From assembly GCA_037576195.1 (NCBI GenBank), contig CM075104.1:19174211-19238210 (forward strand): a DNA stretch of 64,000 bases, read 5' to 3'. The notes beneath the pieces were generated by a model. It did not search any database, had not been told where the DNA came from, and saw only the letters and a list, made by a program, of their open reading frames with translations. Source of the DNA: Phytoseiulus persimilis (Eukaryota > Arthropoda > Arachnida > Mesostigmata > Phytoseiidae). Made by a program: the position numbers and the translations under genes. This document shows positions 37,062 through 49,900 of the stretch, in pieces; within the stretch, counting starts at the first letter, position 1, and the number at the start of each line of letters is the position of its first letter.

Positions 37062-38878
37062 ACTCGTGCCCCGGCGAGAGCATTCTCCTATTGTCTTCGC
37101 ATGTTCTCCGGAAGAACGCAAGCGCCAACAAACGTTTCGGATCCGCGACATGGGAATCGGTTCCCAGGACCAGACGCAACCAGAGCGCTATTTCGAAGGG
37201 GGGAGAGGAGGAGTCGCTGAAGACATCCTCGGCATGTGTAAGTGCGTCGGTTCGGTTCTTTGCTCAACAGAAGCTATCGGAAATTGAATCAGCCTCGCGG
37301 AAGTGACCGATTCCTCATGCCACGGTTTGTTTCGGGCCGGAGAGCGGTGAATGAGTGGGGATCGCGCGTCAGTCGACATCCTGGTGATAGGCTCAGTCCG
37401 CCTCGACGGACCAGAACTGTTTCCAGGGCTGGTCTTCAGCTCGCGGGGGTCTGATTACATAGCATGTGTACCCCTGGCTGACTCGGCATTGCCCGTGTTG
37501 TAAACATCTTCATTCTCGTGGTGGAAATGAGGGAACTTCCGTCGCTCAGATAGACGGAGCCTGTGCTGTACGATGGCACCCGTAGCTCGTACGAGGAAAG
37601 AAAGAGCCAACGGTAATATCGCATTGGTGCACGATGGTTGTGATGTCCTATGACGGTCATAACGAAATCAACTCAGATTGATCTTCTCACCGATTTCCGG
37701 ACCTCTGCGTACAAATACGCGTTTGGTTGTTTCAGATTCGTTGAATTCAGGTCCGAAATTCATCTTTCGACAGACTCTCTCGAGAAATACAGGGGGTCAC
37801 ACCCGTTCCGGCGACTCCAGTGACTCAGGTCATTTTGATGCGGGAAAGTCGATTCCATCAATCTACACACGGAAAATGAGACGTCGTTCTCCTATCCCAT
37901 CGAAGAGAACGATACTTCTCGAGATTCGGAGTCATTCGTCTATGCTCTAACTGAGTCACGACAGTGGAACAAAACTTCAGAGCCGCTGTTTAGAAGCCAT
38001 GATCGCGGTCACAGGCAGCTTGTCGAACCGTTTGTCTGCCCGTTCGTCTGTGGATCTGACTATGCCTCTCCATGGTTTCGTGCGCACGGCTTTCTTTATC
38101 TTATCGGCAGCAGCAACCATTGAGTCGGTGGTTTCATCCCGAGCTATATCGGCTGGACGGCCCACCCCATATTTGTTTCCGGCCGCGTACCCTCTTACTA
38201 TCTATGTTGCTCACTCTCCCCGCTCTACCCTGTTTTTCTCCTCGATTTGTCTCTATCTGCCTCAATGGGGACGGAGCGACAGGGAGAGACACGACCGGGC
38301 GGGCAACTAGGCGGACATTGAGCTTCGAACACGCTCGGGACGGCTTGTCCTTGTCATGTTGTTGATACTGGCTGTTTTCCCGAACAAAACCCGACCGAGA
38401 CGCATGTGGTGTGACGCGACGCGACTCGAGCGAACTCCATCTTATGTCATCAGAAGACTCACCTCATTCATGCCCGTTACGAACGTTCTACCGCAAAGTT
38501 GACTCGTTGGGGCGCTTCCCAACAAACTCACCAGCAGGGTAGCTGGCTGGCAAAGGTTGTGAGCACTATTCTCGGCGTAATGGACGTTTTCGCGAGCAAA
38601 GGTTGGATGCCTCGATCGCCGAGATGCATCCGGTGAGGTTGGTCGACCTGCCACTAGCCCTTGGAACCTGAGCTATGATGGTTTGGAGAGTTTAACTCGA
38701 GAAATTTATCCATAAAGCCGAGGAGTCGGAGAAACAATGCCCCGGACCGTGCCAAAAGTGCAGCGTATTTTAGTGAAAATGGAATAAAGGATACCGACCG
38801 GATTGAATCATCCCATCAAGAGAAGTCGTCCAAGAGGCGAAAACATCAGTAGTTAGGAGAACTCAGTTTTTTTTTCTC

Positions 38879-39135
38879 TCAGTGCTCTTTGGACTCGTCT
38901 TTCATCAAGGGCTCGGATCGACTTCCCGAGAAATCCTCTTCAGATTCCTCGTTCAACGACTTCTCCGCCTGGCAATGAAAAATCGAGTTTTTCAGATAGT
39001 TCCCCAGAATCTTCCGCTTGAACACTTCAGCGGCGTCGTTTTGTCCTGGTCGCGCTTCAATGACCGCCCCATCTTCCAAGGACTCGTGGGTCAGAAGCGA
39101 GTTAGTTCTTCGGACACCGGACGCAGTTTTTTCTC
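38879..39135 (-). other. Candidate terminal exon, acidic C-terminus (unrecognised)
   Basis: On the minus strand, the acceptor CACCTCTTTCAG is followed by 84 open codons and a TGA at 38881-38879. The frame has balanced composition: a basic-hydrophobic VFKRKILGNYLKN helix and then an acidic Ser/Glu-rich tail. A-rich sequence follows the stop. On the plus strand the same DNA has a strong acceptor at 38882 and a 31-codon frame ending SSDSSFNDFSAWQ, so strand assignment is uncertain. I recognise no family. Confidence 0.22.
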
Positions 39136-39512
39136 CTGAAAGAGGTGCCTTCATTGTGATTCGCGCGTTCGGTTGAACGTGTCCACTAGGCGCTTTTCCT
39201 GGTTAACATCCAGAATCGGAACACCTCCGGATCAACGTATGGTTGACGCACACGCGAGCCTCACGTGCACGTATCATGGCCTGCGGATTTCGCAAGGCGG
39301 CCGCACCGAATTCCCGGTTGTCCAATCGGGGATGCGGCAACTCGATGAATCCGACTCGATCCGGTTCAAGGTCACTCTCTCAGAACACAAATCGAACGAT
39401 AGTAACTGTTCCAAGATGGCACTGAACGAACACCCCGCTCTTACCCCTGATCCTCACAACCCACTGTCATTTGCTGCGAGCGAAATGAGTGCGTGTACTC
39501 CGCGACCCTACT

Positions 39513-39848
39513 TCAGAGCGCGCGAGGGAAACCAAGGTGGACTCCACATCGAGGATTAATTCGGCGTGACACTTCAAGTATCGTTACGAGATCGCCCTCG
39601 AAGATACCGAAATCGCCTCCGAGCAAGACGATCTCCATTTGCTCGCGAGCGAGAGTCAGTTTCCTTGTTCGCCATGGACGGGAAGTTTCAATTTGGCTCA
39701 ATGAGACTTTGTTGGCTCCATTCGGAACCGTCGTCAAGTGCGGAGCCCAAGGAGACGGGTGCAGCGCGGGGTGAAAAAGAAACTTTTTCCTCAATTTGCT
39801 CCCCACCGTGGAAAATTTCAAAACACGGAACCGACAACAAATCACCAC
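39513..39848 (-). other. Candidate coding segment (unrecognised)
   Basis: A minus-strand frame of 111 codons whose second half is protein-like: a charged RKLTLAREQMEIVLLGGDF segment followed by FEGDLVTILEVSRR. It lies 380 bp upstream of the candidate terminal exon at 38879-39135 in the same orientation. No donor of matching phase is clear. The plus strand is open across the same DNA. Confidence 0.15.
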
Positions 39849-40628
39849 GAACGACCAACTATTTAAATAATTTATTCACCCGGATCAATTCGATCTTAAG
39901 AGGAAACTACGAAAAGCTGAAAGAAAAATCCGGGAAAACCCAAGGAGATCGCGAGGAAAATGTAAACGAGAAGAAAATGTCCCGCGCTTGTCATCCCGAG
40001 ATGTTCGCTTTCGGAAGCAGAGCTTTCGCCAGTTGGCTCGAGAAAGGAATCTGGCTGTTGTATTTCATCATCCGACGTGGACGTCCTTTTGTGCACCTCC
40101 GCAGAGAGAGGATTCCGGTCAGTGGGGTCGACTAATCCTCAGTCGACATACCCTGCGCTGGATCCACGAGTTTCACCCACAGTTGCAAGCGTATGGATTG
40201 AGAGGGAGCTCAGGCCGAGACAAAGCAGCGGTCAGGGATGTCCCTCAGCCCATTGAAACCGAGGCTGTTCAGAGTGAGAACTTTGGACGGTGGTTTGATT
40301 GAAAAGAAAAGAAGAGAAACCGGCTCGGACTCCGCCGGTTGTCGTTGTTCGGTTGTTTGTATTCCGTGCGAACATCATTTCCATCACAAAAAACCTCACT
40401 CATCTTCTTTCAGGTATCTTCATCTACATGCCAATACGGGGCTTCGCAATCGAGCCGAGCAAACAACCGACCGCCCCGCTCCTCTTGCCGTCGCGATCTG
40501 GTTAACCTCGTTATAATCAGGCATGGGTCCAGTTCGACCAGTATTCTTCCTTTCTGAAAACATGCTGTCTTGCACAACCTGACGCTCCATCACTGGCTTG
40601 CTTGAACTACGCGCGTTTCGATGCATGT

Positions 40629-40649
40629 GCCGTATACGTTCTACGTATA
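40629..40649. repeat. Palindromic repeat CGTATACG-TTCTA-CGTATACG
   Basis: Two copies of the self-complementary octamer CGTATACG are separated by 5 nt, giving a perfect 21-nt hairpin or dimeric site. It could be a binding site for a dimeric factor. No neighbouring gene gives context. Confidence 0.6.
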
Positions 40650-42270
40650 CGATGGGGGATCTGCCTTGGTTGAACACCCTCTGGTAAAGGCGCACAATCC
40701 TACATCAGAGTTGAGGAATCTACGAGTAAGCCCAATGTATGGTCTGATGAACAAGTTTCACTCGACCGGGAAGGGGATGAGATGGCATGCCCCCCATCAA
40801 GGAGAATCACGTTATCGATTTTCCTAGTAAGATTAGGTCGAAAGCTGCAACGAGGTGAATTCGTCTCTATCTCAATGGGAAGGAGGCAAGGCGATGTCGG
40901 AGTATCGAAAATATTACAACTATCATCATAGGTAACTCCGATCGCGTCTGATCGACCCCAATCTGGGGCATTGAAGAGAGAGAAGAAGTCGTGGGCTTGA
41001 ACTTCAGAACAGTCTGATTGGAAGCGAATGCGTCAATCCGTGATGCGCATCCTGAAATACTCATTTCCGCGTTCCGAAGATCGATGTGAAAGTGGTCCTC
41101 GAAGATATTTCAATCGCTTCCTCCTCGAAGCGACGAGCTATTCCTGACGCATAGTGCGTCGGCTATCGATCCCTTATCGTCGAAGTACCATTTCAAAATC
41201 CGTGGATGATTGAAACCATAGAGTTCGCGATCCGATTCGGAGATGAATCGAGCAGTCCCCGGTAATCGTTCGTCCGCTGACACGCTCAACTCTGCTCTTG
41301 AAGTATGATGAGACTCCAGCGTTTCAATCCAACAGATTGTTTTTCAAAACTGCGTTGATCATCTCCAACCAGCAAGCGATCTCAGAGAGTTTCGATCCGT
41401 TGACGGGTGACTCACATCAGCTAGTGGGAGCCAAGCCAGGTCAGCCCGTCCCGAAACGCGGGATATTTTCTTTCGAGCTCCAGACATCATAAGCGTCTGA
41501 ATGTACATGTACAGATCTATTCCGATTTCTTATGTGATGAACGAAGAATGCCCTTCGTAAATTACAAGAAGCCTCGGTTCCTCAAAATTGATCTTTTTCT
41601 TACTCGACGTAAAACTCCTGGAACCAATTTCCGAGAGCGCAGCGTGTCCTCTATGAAGATGAACACTTTCTGATTGTTGTGAGCGCGACGGCGGCTGTAG
41701 TTTTTCCTCTGGCACTTGTTAAAATAGCCAGTTTCGACCGGCGTTGAGCTCTTTGCTTAACACCATTACCGACCAAACTCCATATTTCCCCTGTCGTCAC
41801 CAGCTTCAATTAATCTTCCAACAAGTTCGAGAAAGCTAAAGTAGGAGAGGAAGACAGGCTTTTGTGTTGTGCGGCTCTCGAACTTGCGTTCACGCCAGCG
41901 AGTCAGCGAGCCTACCAACGAATCCAGTAGAGAAAAGGCGTTCTTCTCCTCTGCCAAGATTTCCTACTTGTTTCACAACAATGGGTCGCCCAGTCAGTCG
42001 TAACACAAAAACAACAGTGGATTTCGATGTAGAATATTCTTCCGGCACGTTGACTCTGAACGGCAGCTTCGGACCCCTCGGGCGAATAAAACTCACCGCG
42101 GCGGAGTCACACACGAGACTGAAACGACACCATCTCAGATCTGGACCTCTTTAGCAAAAGTTCAGCGACCTTCCTCCGAGTGCACGGAATATATCTCTTA
42201 TTCATGCCAGTGAGGGATCACAATTATCTGCACGTATCCAGTCCCCGATCGAATTACTCGCGTCGCTGTA

Positions 42271-42486
42271 CTACAGTGGAAGATTTCCCTCTTGCTGCGG
42301 TATCGGCTCATTGGAGGGAACAACGTACAGTCTCTTCATAAGAGAGGCCAAGAGGTGCGGAATAGTTGCGGGCGTCCAGAGACGAAGCCCGGCGGTTAGC
42401 GCGCTCTGTACGAGCACGTGCACGGCTTCCTCGAACGGCATGTCGACGGTCACACTGCGGGTCACGGACGGGAGCCGTTTGGATGC
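42271..42486 (-). other. Candidate coding segment (unrecognised)
   Basis: A minus-strand frame with G+C-rich third positions encodes an amphipathic stretch (VDMPFEEAVHVLVQSALTAG), then LASLMKRLYVV, and stops at TAG (42273-42271). Composition is convincingly protein-like, but it is only about 70 codons with no clear acceptor. An adjacent minus-strand frame at 42860-42611 (about 75 codons) is also open. No family is recognised. Confidence 0.17.
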
Positions 42487-44164
42487 TCTCTATGGTCCCC
42501 ACATCGTCCGGGCCGTATGGTACGTCTTAGATATCCAAAAGGGACAATGTTGGGAATCTGTCGATCTGGTCCGTCACTTTCCAGCCAGGGGAGCTCGAAC
42601 ACTCGAATCTTCAGAATAATACTCCATCAATGCTCGGGCGAACTTGCAGCGTGGCCAGGGTCGTCCTTGTTGACGATGTTTCCGTGGTCGTGACATCGAG
42701 CTCCTTGAGCTCCAGCTCTCTCCGGATCCGAGCCACAGCCAGCGATGCAGAGTTGAGTGGCTGCGGATAGGCGAGAGCTCGAGGGCCAGGGTCCAGGCTG
42801 TTGAATAGCCTCCGACTTGAATGTGTAATGTGCATGGCTCATTGTCGGCTGCACAGCCATGTCGATATGAATACGGATCGTGTGTAGGCTGTTAGCGAAG
42901 TGAGAGAATGCAGCTCCGAATGCACTGACGGTTCCCTGCGACCGCTGTAGTTCTGCTGCCTTCTGTCTAGTCTATCTGGGATCAAAGTTGCTCAGCGGCA
43001 TGGAACTCATTTAAATTCAAAGCCACAGCTGTGCTCTCTGTCTCGGAGGATTCCGTTCGGTCGATCAGCGGCTGATTTCACTACACGATAAGGGGAATGG
43101 GATCTACTTCTGAAACTGCTATGCGGGGAGTAAAAAACCATGTAACAATTGAACCAGCAGGAGGGATGCCCGATACAGAGCAGGCCCAGCTTTGGAAGGA
43201 TCCAGTTTGTCCTGTCGAGAGACATCCGGCGTGACTGGAAGCCCAGAGGACCACTGAACTCCGAACAAGCTCAACTTGACTTCAACGCAGGTGAAAACGA
43301 TACATCTTCCTAAATGTATTACAATCGCTTGTGTTTTAAAAACTGCATTCGTCTCATAAACGTTCATCATCGTCATGTAGAGTAAAACATCATGGTAGAT
43401 CCTCTCATTCTGGCGGTCGAACAAAACAAAGTCGACTCCAGGCCCTCGCAGATGGGCTCACACTCGGTACCTAATGGTTTCTTCTTCCAGAAACCTTCGT
43501 CTATCTGAGAAAGAATGGGGCACTGAGCAACAATACGATTCTTTGTCATCTCTGTCGAACTTTCGCATCCTTGCCGTGCAGTGCAGAATGAGAACGAACA
43601 ATCATCCAGCTCTGGCAAACAGCCACGGATCTCTGGAATGAATGCTCTTGAGACATCTGGGCCGGGAGCTTTGAATATGGCGATCTCTTCAAATCACATT
43701 CAGATACACGTTCCAATCGATCGAAGGTGAATAGAAAGAATATGGTGGCAAATCAGCCGCAAGGAATCAGTGAACGGATGCTCCTTCGGCCCCGTTCTCG
43801 GGCTAGAAGGATCGTTGTTTCCGTGCTGGAGCTGTTTTTGAGCCGATGTTCAGAGCACCTGGAATTTTTCCGTGCTCACCAAATTCGTCGATTCTACTCT
43901 GAGGCCTCGGAGTTGGATTCATTCCGATATTCCTGTTCTGTCGACTGAGCTCTGAAGACTCAAAAAATCGTTTCGACCCCGAGAAGCCTACAACGAATCA
44001 GGTCGGTGGCTGGTTGGGGCGTCGCTGGGCCTTATTATCCCGGACTCCCTCTTGCCTCACGGCGTCGTTTCGCTTATATTGGTCCTCTGGAGAGCTGATT
44101 TCGATTTCGTCGATCTGCGGGAGAAATCGTGATTGTTCGGTTATCTGGGAATCATCCGGAATAT

Positions 44165-44476
44165 TTAGGTCTCAGCCCGACCCCATAGCCAAATGAGAGT
44201 GGAATCTCTCAGAGGATAACTCCGATCGAGTATTTTCTTCTGGAGGTTGCGTTCACTCGACTGAAAAGCCCGCTGGGAGCGACTCAGACCGAACTCGTGA
44301 CGCAAGGCGTTTTCGGATGGAAGTTTTCGAGAACCGCAGTCATAATTCACAACGTTGAGATTGTAGCGCGCTTCGGTATCGGTAATTATTTTGTGTAATA
44401 GAACGAATGACAAAGTTGAACTTCTCTCCGTTCCGCTAACAACTCTATCACGATGGAACGCGAGCTCTCGGTTCAC
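44165..44476 (-). other. Candidate coding segment (unrecognised)
   Basis: A minus-strand frame of 103 codons with balanced composition, including LLHKIITDTEARYNLNVVNY, ending at a stop near 44165. It has the same orientation as other minus-strand candidates between 38.9 and 45.7 kb. No recognised motif, and the length is within chance expectation. Confidence 0.14.
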
Positions 44477-45119
44477 CGTAGCCCGGCCTTACGGTCCGAG
44501 CATGAGGACGGATGGATGAACGGCATTCGGTTTCGATGACTAGTGCTCCGTCATCATAGTGCGTGAGCCAGGGCGAGCGAGGGGATCGTCGAGCAACTCG
44601 TCCAAAATTCTTTAATAAATATTTAATTGGTCTACTCCGGATGAGGATCAGGCGCCATAGTGTGCGAAGAGGGCGGAAAATCGCTCCGGAGTGCGCTCTT
44701 ACTCCAAACGGTTTCAGCTTACGGCTGGTTCTACAGATATCGGAATATGCGCCCCTTCTGATTTGAGCCTGGTCAGTCCCTATCGTGCGTTACCGGCGCG
44801 GGGCGCTCCTCGCGGGATCAGAACGGAGTCGAACTCCCACGACGTTCTCGATGGGAAACGTCTTGGATTCGAGCAGCTCCGATCAGGAACGCATCTCCCG
44901 GAGTACGGGAAACCTGACTGAAACACCCAGATTACCGGATACCCGGATCCCGATAGAACCTCTCCCTCGACCGAGCCTTGCCGAATGTCATCGAGACTTA
45001 CGGGCAGAGAGAGGATTCCGTAAAAGTACCTGGGAAGGACGAGAGGCAGCTGAAGTTTGAGGGAAAACCCTGGCAGCTGCCGACTGCGATGCGCAGGCAC
45101 GAGGCGTTGCTCACAGTGA

Positions 45120-45746
45120 CTATATTCCTGGAAGAGAGCGGCTACCAGCTCCCATGCAAATCCTCCCGGGTCCCCTAATCGCTGGGTCGGGATAGACAGG
45201 CGCTTCCGTAGCGCTTGTTACTGGCGACGAAGAACATGGATACATCGAGTCCACGATTTCACGCTGATGAATGACCGCAACGCATATCATTGATTTACAC
45301 CCAATTACGCCCACATGGTTTGGGCATTCCGTCCATCGATTATGCTGGTCTGAATGTTCCTCGGAAAAACGAGGAAAAGAAGTGATCTGCCTTGCCCGCA
45401 TTGACATGGGGGAGATTCCGTGAAGGTGTTTGGAAGAGTAAAACATTGATGCGGCGCAACGACCATGGATCTTGCCTAGTTTGTTCTCTGTTTCGGCGAG
45501 ATCGTCAATGACAAATATTTCGACTTCGGAGGGGTTACGTTCATCTGCCTGTCTCACGGGTTCTTCACTAAAACGTTCGCCCGCCACTACTTTTCGAGCC
45601 CGAACTTGACTTTGATCGGACAGCATCCATGTGGGTTGCGGACCGTGCCCTAAGCGAGATACTCTTCGACCCGAAGTAGTATTTTGGTCACCATTCATGT
45701 GTATCCGGGATATAGGGAGCGTCATCTCTCTCCATGTATGATCCAA
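45120..45746 (-). other. Long minus-strand open frame, 208 codons (unrecognised)
   Basis: Opening with ATG at 45746, this is the longest minus-strand frame outside ZNFX1. Its middle part is protein-like (SEVEIFVIDDLAETENKLGK), followed by a Cys/His/Met-containing region and a Pro-rich end. A frame this long is uncommon by chance in 64 kb at this composition. I see no transposase, reverse transcriptase or other domain signature. Confidence 0.22.
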
Positions 45747-45749
45747 AGC

Positions 45750-46970
45750 AAAAAATCACAAATCTCGACCATTTCAAACGGGATAGCCACTTGAGAATGC
45801 GTCACTTCAAGTAGGTACTAATGGGATGATATCGACACTGGAGTCTTGCGTCGCTCCGATATACATGCAATGGTCAGGTTAATTACAAATCGCATAATAA
45901 GCTCCTCGTTTTGAGCTTTCCGATGGAAAGATTCCACAATCGTTTGAGATCGGGCTGGGCTACGGTACACGGGAGTCTCCAGAAATAAGTCCAACTTGGC
46001 TTCTCACTTTCTCGAACTCCTTGCTAGAATCTCGCCGGATGGAGGGGGGCACGGGAGACCGATTCTCCTCTTGTTTTTTTTTTCGAGGATCTCTCGGACT
46101 GGCATGACCCGGAAGTGCGTCTCGATTCATCAAAGGAATGTTTACTTGTGAGTTATTGTCGTGAAAATGCCTTCCTTAATCGAGTGAATCTCGTTCCGTA
46201 ACCTATCAAAGCCTATAAAATGCACTCTGATTTACACGACCCTGAATATTGATCGCGATCAGCCGTTCAATCCGTTGCTCGATAGGGGATGGGGCTTTCT
46301 TCATTGCGCATTTTCGATCCAAAATGAATAATCAGCGTGAATAATCAGTGTGCAACTTGGATTGATTTTAATAGGATGCCAAGAGATAACTCGTCAGTTG
46401 TGTCAGTCAATAGGGGACTCTTCGCGTAGATTTGTGTGTTGTGGCTGAATGATCGAAAGTCAATCGGTCAAAGCTCGACGGCTATGTGACTATTTACTGG
46501 TAGTTCGAATAATCCCCCATGAATTAACTCTATGGTTTAAAACGGAAGTTCATGAAACCTGGAATCGATCGAGACCTCAGTGAAGGAGCACGCAGCCGGC
46601 GGGCTCGAGCTCCAATAAATTCTCTCGATTCATTGTAATGATGAAAGCGACATCAATGACAATGTTGCTCAAATCAACGACGCTTGCATTTCAAAATATA
46701 GCGGTCCAAACGTGGATGATCGGCTGCATCGATTTCAGATCGCCGTCAACTCTGGTAGAGCGGATCCGGTGGACTCATTGACTGCTTCGGAAGACGGATG
46801 ACGACCTTACCAAAACACCATCCGTCCTCCATGAATCCTTTTCCCGGAGCCAAACCAAAAGTTTCGTGCTGTGGCTGTTTACGCGGACTGCGTAGCATAC
46901 GGTCCCAGAGCTAGTTCTCCCCGGCAAAAGTTCCACGAGAGGGGGCGCATCACCTAATGCCAGAATGAGA
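45750..46970. other. ORF-poor, AT-richer stretch with a TATA-like box
   Basis: No frame of 60 codons on either strand. It is visibly less G+C-rich than its surroundings. CTATAAAATG at 46213-46222 is a good TATA match on the plus strand, with an initiator-like TCAG about 40 bp downstream. No open frame follows, so any transcript would be non-coding or spliced to a distant exon. Confidence 0.3.
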
Positions 46971-49900
46971 TGTTACCTCACGTGGGCTTTAAACTATGTG
47001 TGAAAACCACGAGTTCACCGATCTCCCGCAGACTTGCTGAAACGGAAAACCACGCAGACAATTTTCCTCTGGAGACGCAGTTTGCGTTTCGAAGTTCGAA
47101 TCCATTGACCATCGGCGATCATACCGAATTTCGCTCCCGAACAGTAGGATCGTCGTTGATGTCGCGGCTGGATTCAACCACGAGGTAACGGTATCGGAGT
47201 CTGCCGCAGATCGGAACGAGCCTTCCTTCGCGTCGCTTCGGGAAGCTCCTCCTGTCCTCCCGGGATAGAACGCTGAGTTCTCAATCCCCCCACCGAGACA
47301 GCGGTGAAGCCGTCATCGAATGAAAGTAGCGTCCGTTTTGTACAGTAGCTTCAGACAAAGGCGCGTGATCTTTGCAAGAATCTTCCGACAATAATAACGA
47401 GCTGTCGGGCGGGGTGCTTAGTCACTAAGTCAGTCAATCTGAATTTCCTGTTCACGGTAAACACGATTTCTTCCCCAAGTTCGACACGAACGAGGTTTTT
47501 GTTCGGTTAACGCACACTTCGTGAAGTTGTAGAGGGCGGAGCAAGTCGATCTGAAACCGCGTGATTTCTCTCTCGCCATCCCTTCTTCTCCCTCCCGGCC
47601 GCCTGCCTGCCTCCCCACTCGCTCGCCCAGCCACTGATTCTTGGTGCGGTTTGTGTTCTTCATGGGATGAAGATGTTCGCGAAGTTCAGAACGAAAATGA
47701 AACAGAAAGAAAGTGAGCGATCCACGGGTTGATAACAGCCGACGAATCATTGGGTGGAGAGTTTACTAAGGAACTTCAATGGCCAGCTAACTGTGCGAGC
47801 ACAGTGGAGGGGCCGACAAGCCAGTCGGCCAGCGAAGCTACAAGCTGCAGATTGAGTTTAGGAAAACTGCTCACAAAAAAGACCCAACAGCTGGAGGCAG
47901 CTGTGGTAATGATACCCCTGCTAAGGGTGCATTCGTTCAAGTTAACCTCCCCGCTCCAAGTTCGATTCCTTGGTTTGACTCCCTCTCTCGATGCGGTAGA
48001 GCCAACCATTATCAACATTGAGTTCCCGGAAGGACTCGATCGAGGAAGCATTCAGTCAGGTTTAGAGAAACCCAGGATATTCCTGCCGAGGAAATTTCAT
48101 CGTCTCCACTAAGTGATACGATGAGTTTCGAACTTGAGACAAGTTCTCTGGCAGACCGCTGCGGAAATAGTTCCAGCTGTATAAATTTTTCAGAAAAATG
48201 CGAACCAACGTTCATAGCGGTTAGGCAATTCTTTCCACGAGCCGATTCAGAGGATACAGTGAAAGCTTGACATTGCGAACCACTACTTCAAATTAAATTT
48301 GGATTTGTATCGCTCTTTCGGGTTGAGTTGTTTTCTTGTCTGTTGGAGACTACGACTTGTGACTACCATATTGGACCCCCACTATGACTGACCCCTAAAT
48401 GTGGACTTGGAAAGAATTCCGACCGCAGCCCCACGGCTCGACTCCGAATCGACTTGCTATAAACGGAGAATCATAACGAGCGTTCCATGCTCTTCTGATA
48501 GCGTACTACTTCAGGGTGGTCAAATCAGGTCGGGAACTTTCCTACTCCATCCTTCTTTTGCGTGTATTTCTTTCTTTACTGGAACCGATCGTTGCAGGAT
48601 TGTGTTCCCCACAGCAGATCAGAGACACCTACCCATTTTCCTCCTTGGATCGTTTCATCTAACTAGCAAAGAAATGCAAAAGTCAACCGATCGAGCTCAT
48701 ACACGTCCGTTCAATGCGGAGAAGGTTCCAACCAACTTGCCACTGAGCAGAGCGGGATTCAAATTGAAAATAGCGAAATAGCGGCCGATTTCTTGACGAG
48801 ATTTTGCTCCGTTCTCCTCATGTCACCTCAGGAACGCCGGCTTCGAAAAAAATACGTCGGTGAAGAGTTCTTGAAATGGTCCGAAGTTGCTGGCTACTGT
48901 ATTTTACCAGAAAACTCAGTTCCTCCTCTTTTGATCCTGGACTAGCGTGATTCTCGCACGAAAAAACGTCGAATCGACGTGGAAACTCCATGGCCGGTTC
49001 GATAAGTTTGATTCCGGCTGGAAACGCATCAGCGACAAATTTCGTCGAGGAATCAGCGATTTTCGGGCTGATAGGATGGCTCGCCCTTGTTCTAGCTCTG
49101 AAACGATTCTCGCTCCGTTCAATGGCTATCGAGAGCGATACTTCTCTGAATTGTAACATACCGGTGAAGCGTAGATTCCTGAGCCATCCTAAGAGACGTG
49201 ATTCTCAACCGATCGGCACAAATGGATAATAAAGCTCGCGGCCTTTCTCGACCTGATTTGAGCAGCATGAATGTTGAGTCAGAGGCGAGAACACCGTATA
49301 GCCACAAGTACTATGACACATACAATATGTACTTGGACCGCGGCTCAAACGCGCTCATTTGTCATAGAAACTCCTGCCCTCCGCGGAAATTCCCGCTCAA
49401 AACACCAAAGCACCTCCTATCGTGCTAGAAAACCTCAAGGCTAGGATTTTAGCTGTGGTCCGCGAACACATAGCAGGTTTTGACTCCGAACCTGGTGATT
49501 CTTAGCTTCGCCAATCATATTCAGCCTGAGTCGACCTTTTGTCAAGTCTCATGAGCCGCTGATCAGTATTTGATAACCGATACGTTGATTTGAAGATGCT
49601 GTATTTCGAGCTAAGGTCCCTTCCAATTATATGGTCGCCGTCGAATGAGAAGACTCGAGAACAGATTTATCTGAATCGGCCAGAAAACGAATCGACCCGA
49701 GAATAGTATTGCGCAGAGCACGATGAGTTCCTGATCATGACGCTCATGAACGAGAATCGACATCGATTCCTCGTCTGATTCGAGAATAGTCCTCCGTAGT
49801 CGGCGAAGGTAGTTGTTCTGCCGGAGCTATATCGGGACCACGCGGCAGCCACTGAAATCAGACTCGCTATTCATCTTGGTGAATGCGGCAAATCAGTTTT

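Larger units (their letters stand above)
31239..38878. other. Apparent non-coding stretch with poly-C runs and pyrimidine tracts
   Basis: There are no open frames of 60 codons or more between about 32560 and 33400, and only chance-like ones elsewhere. It contains two poly-C runs and a CT/T tract, listed separately. A G+C-rich GCGGGCG/GACCG stretch lies near 36770-36800. No gene is supported. Confidence 0.5.

Noticed and set aside
47092-47102. GTTCGAATCC B-box match
   Set aside because: The T-stem does not pair and no A-box lies upstream.
47956-47973. tRNA-like TTCGATTCC (B-box-like) hairpin CCAAG-TTCGATTC-CTTGG
   Set aside because: The loop is 8 nt rather than 7. No acceptor stem, anticodon arm or A-box is found at proper spacing.
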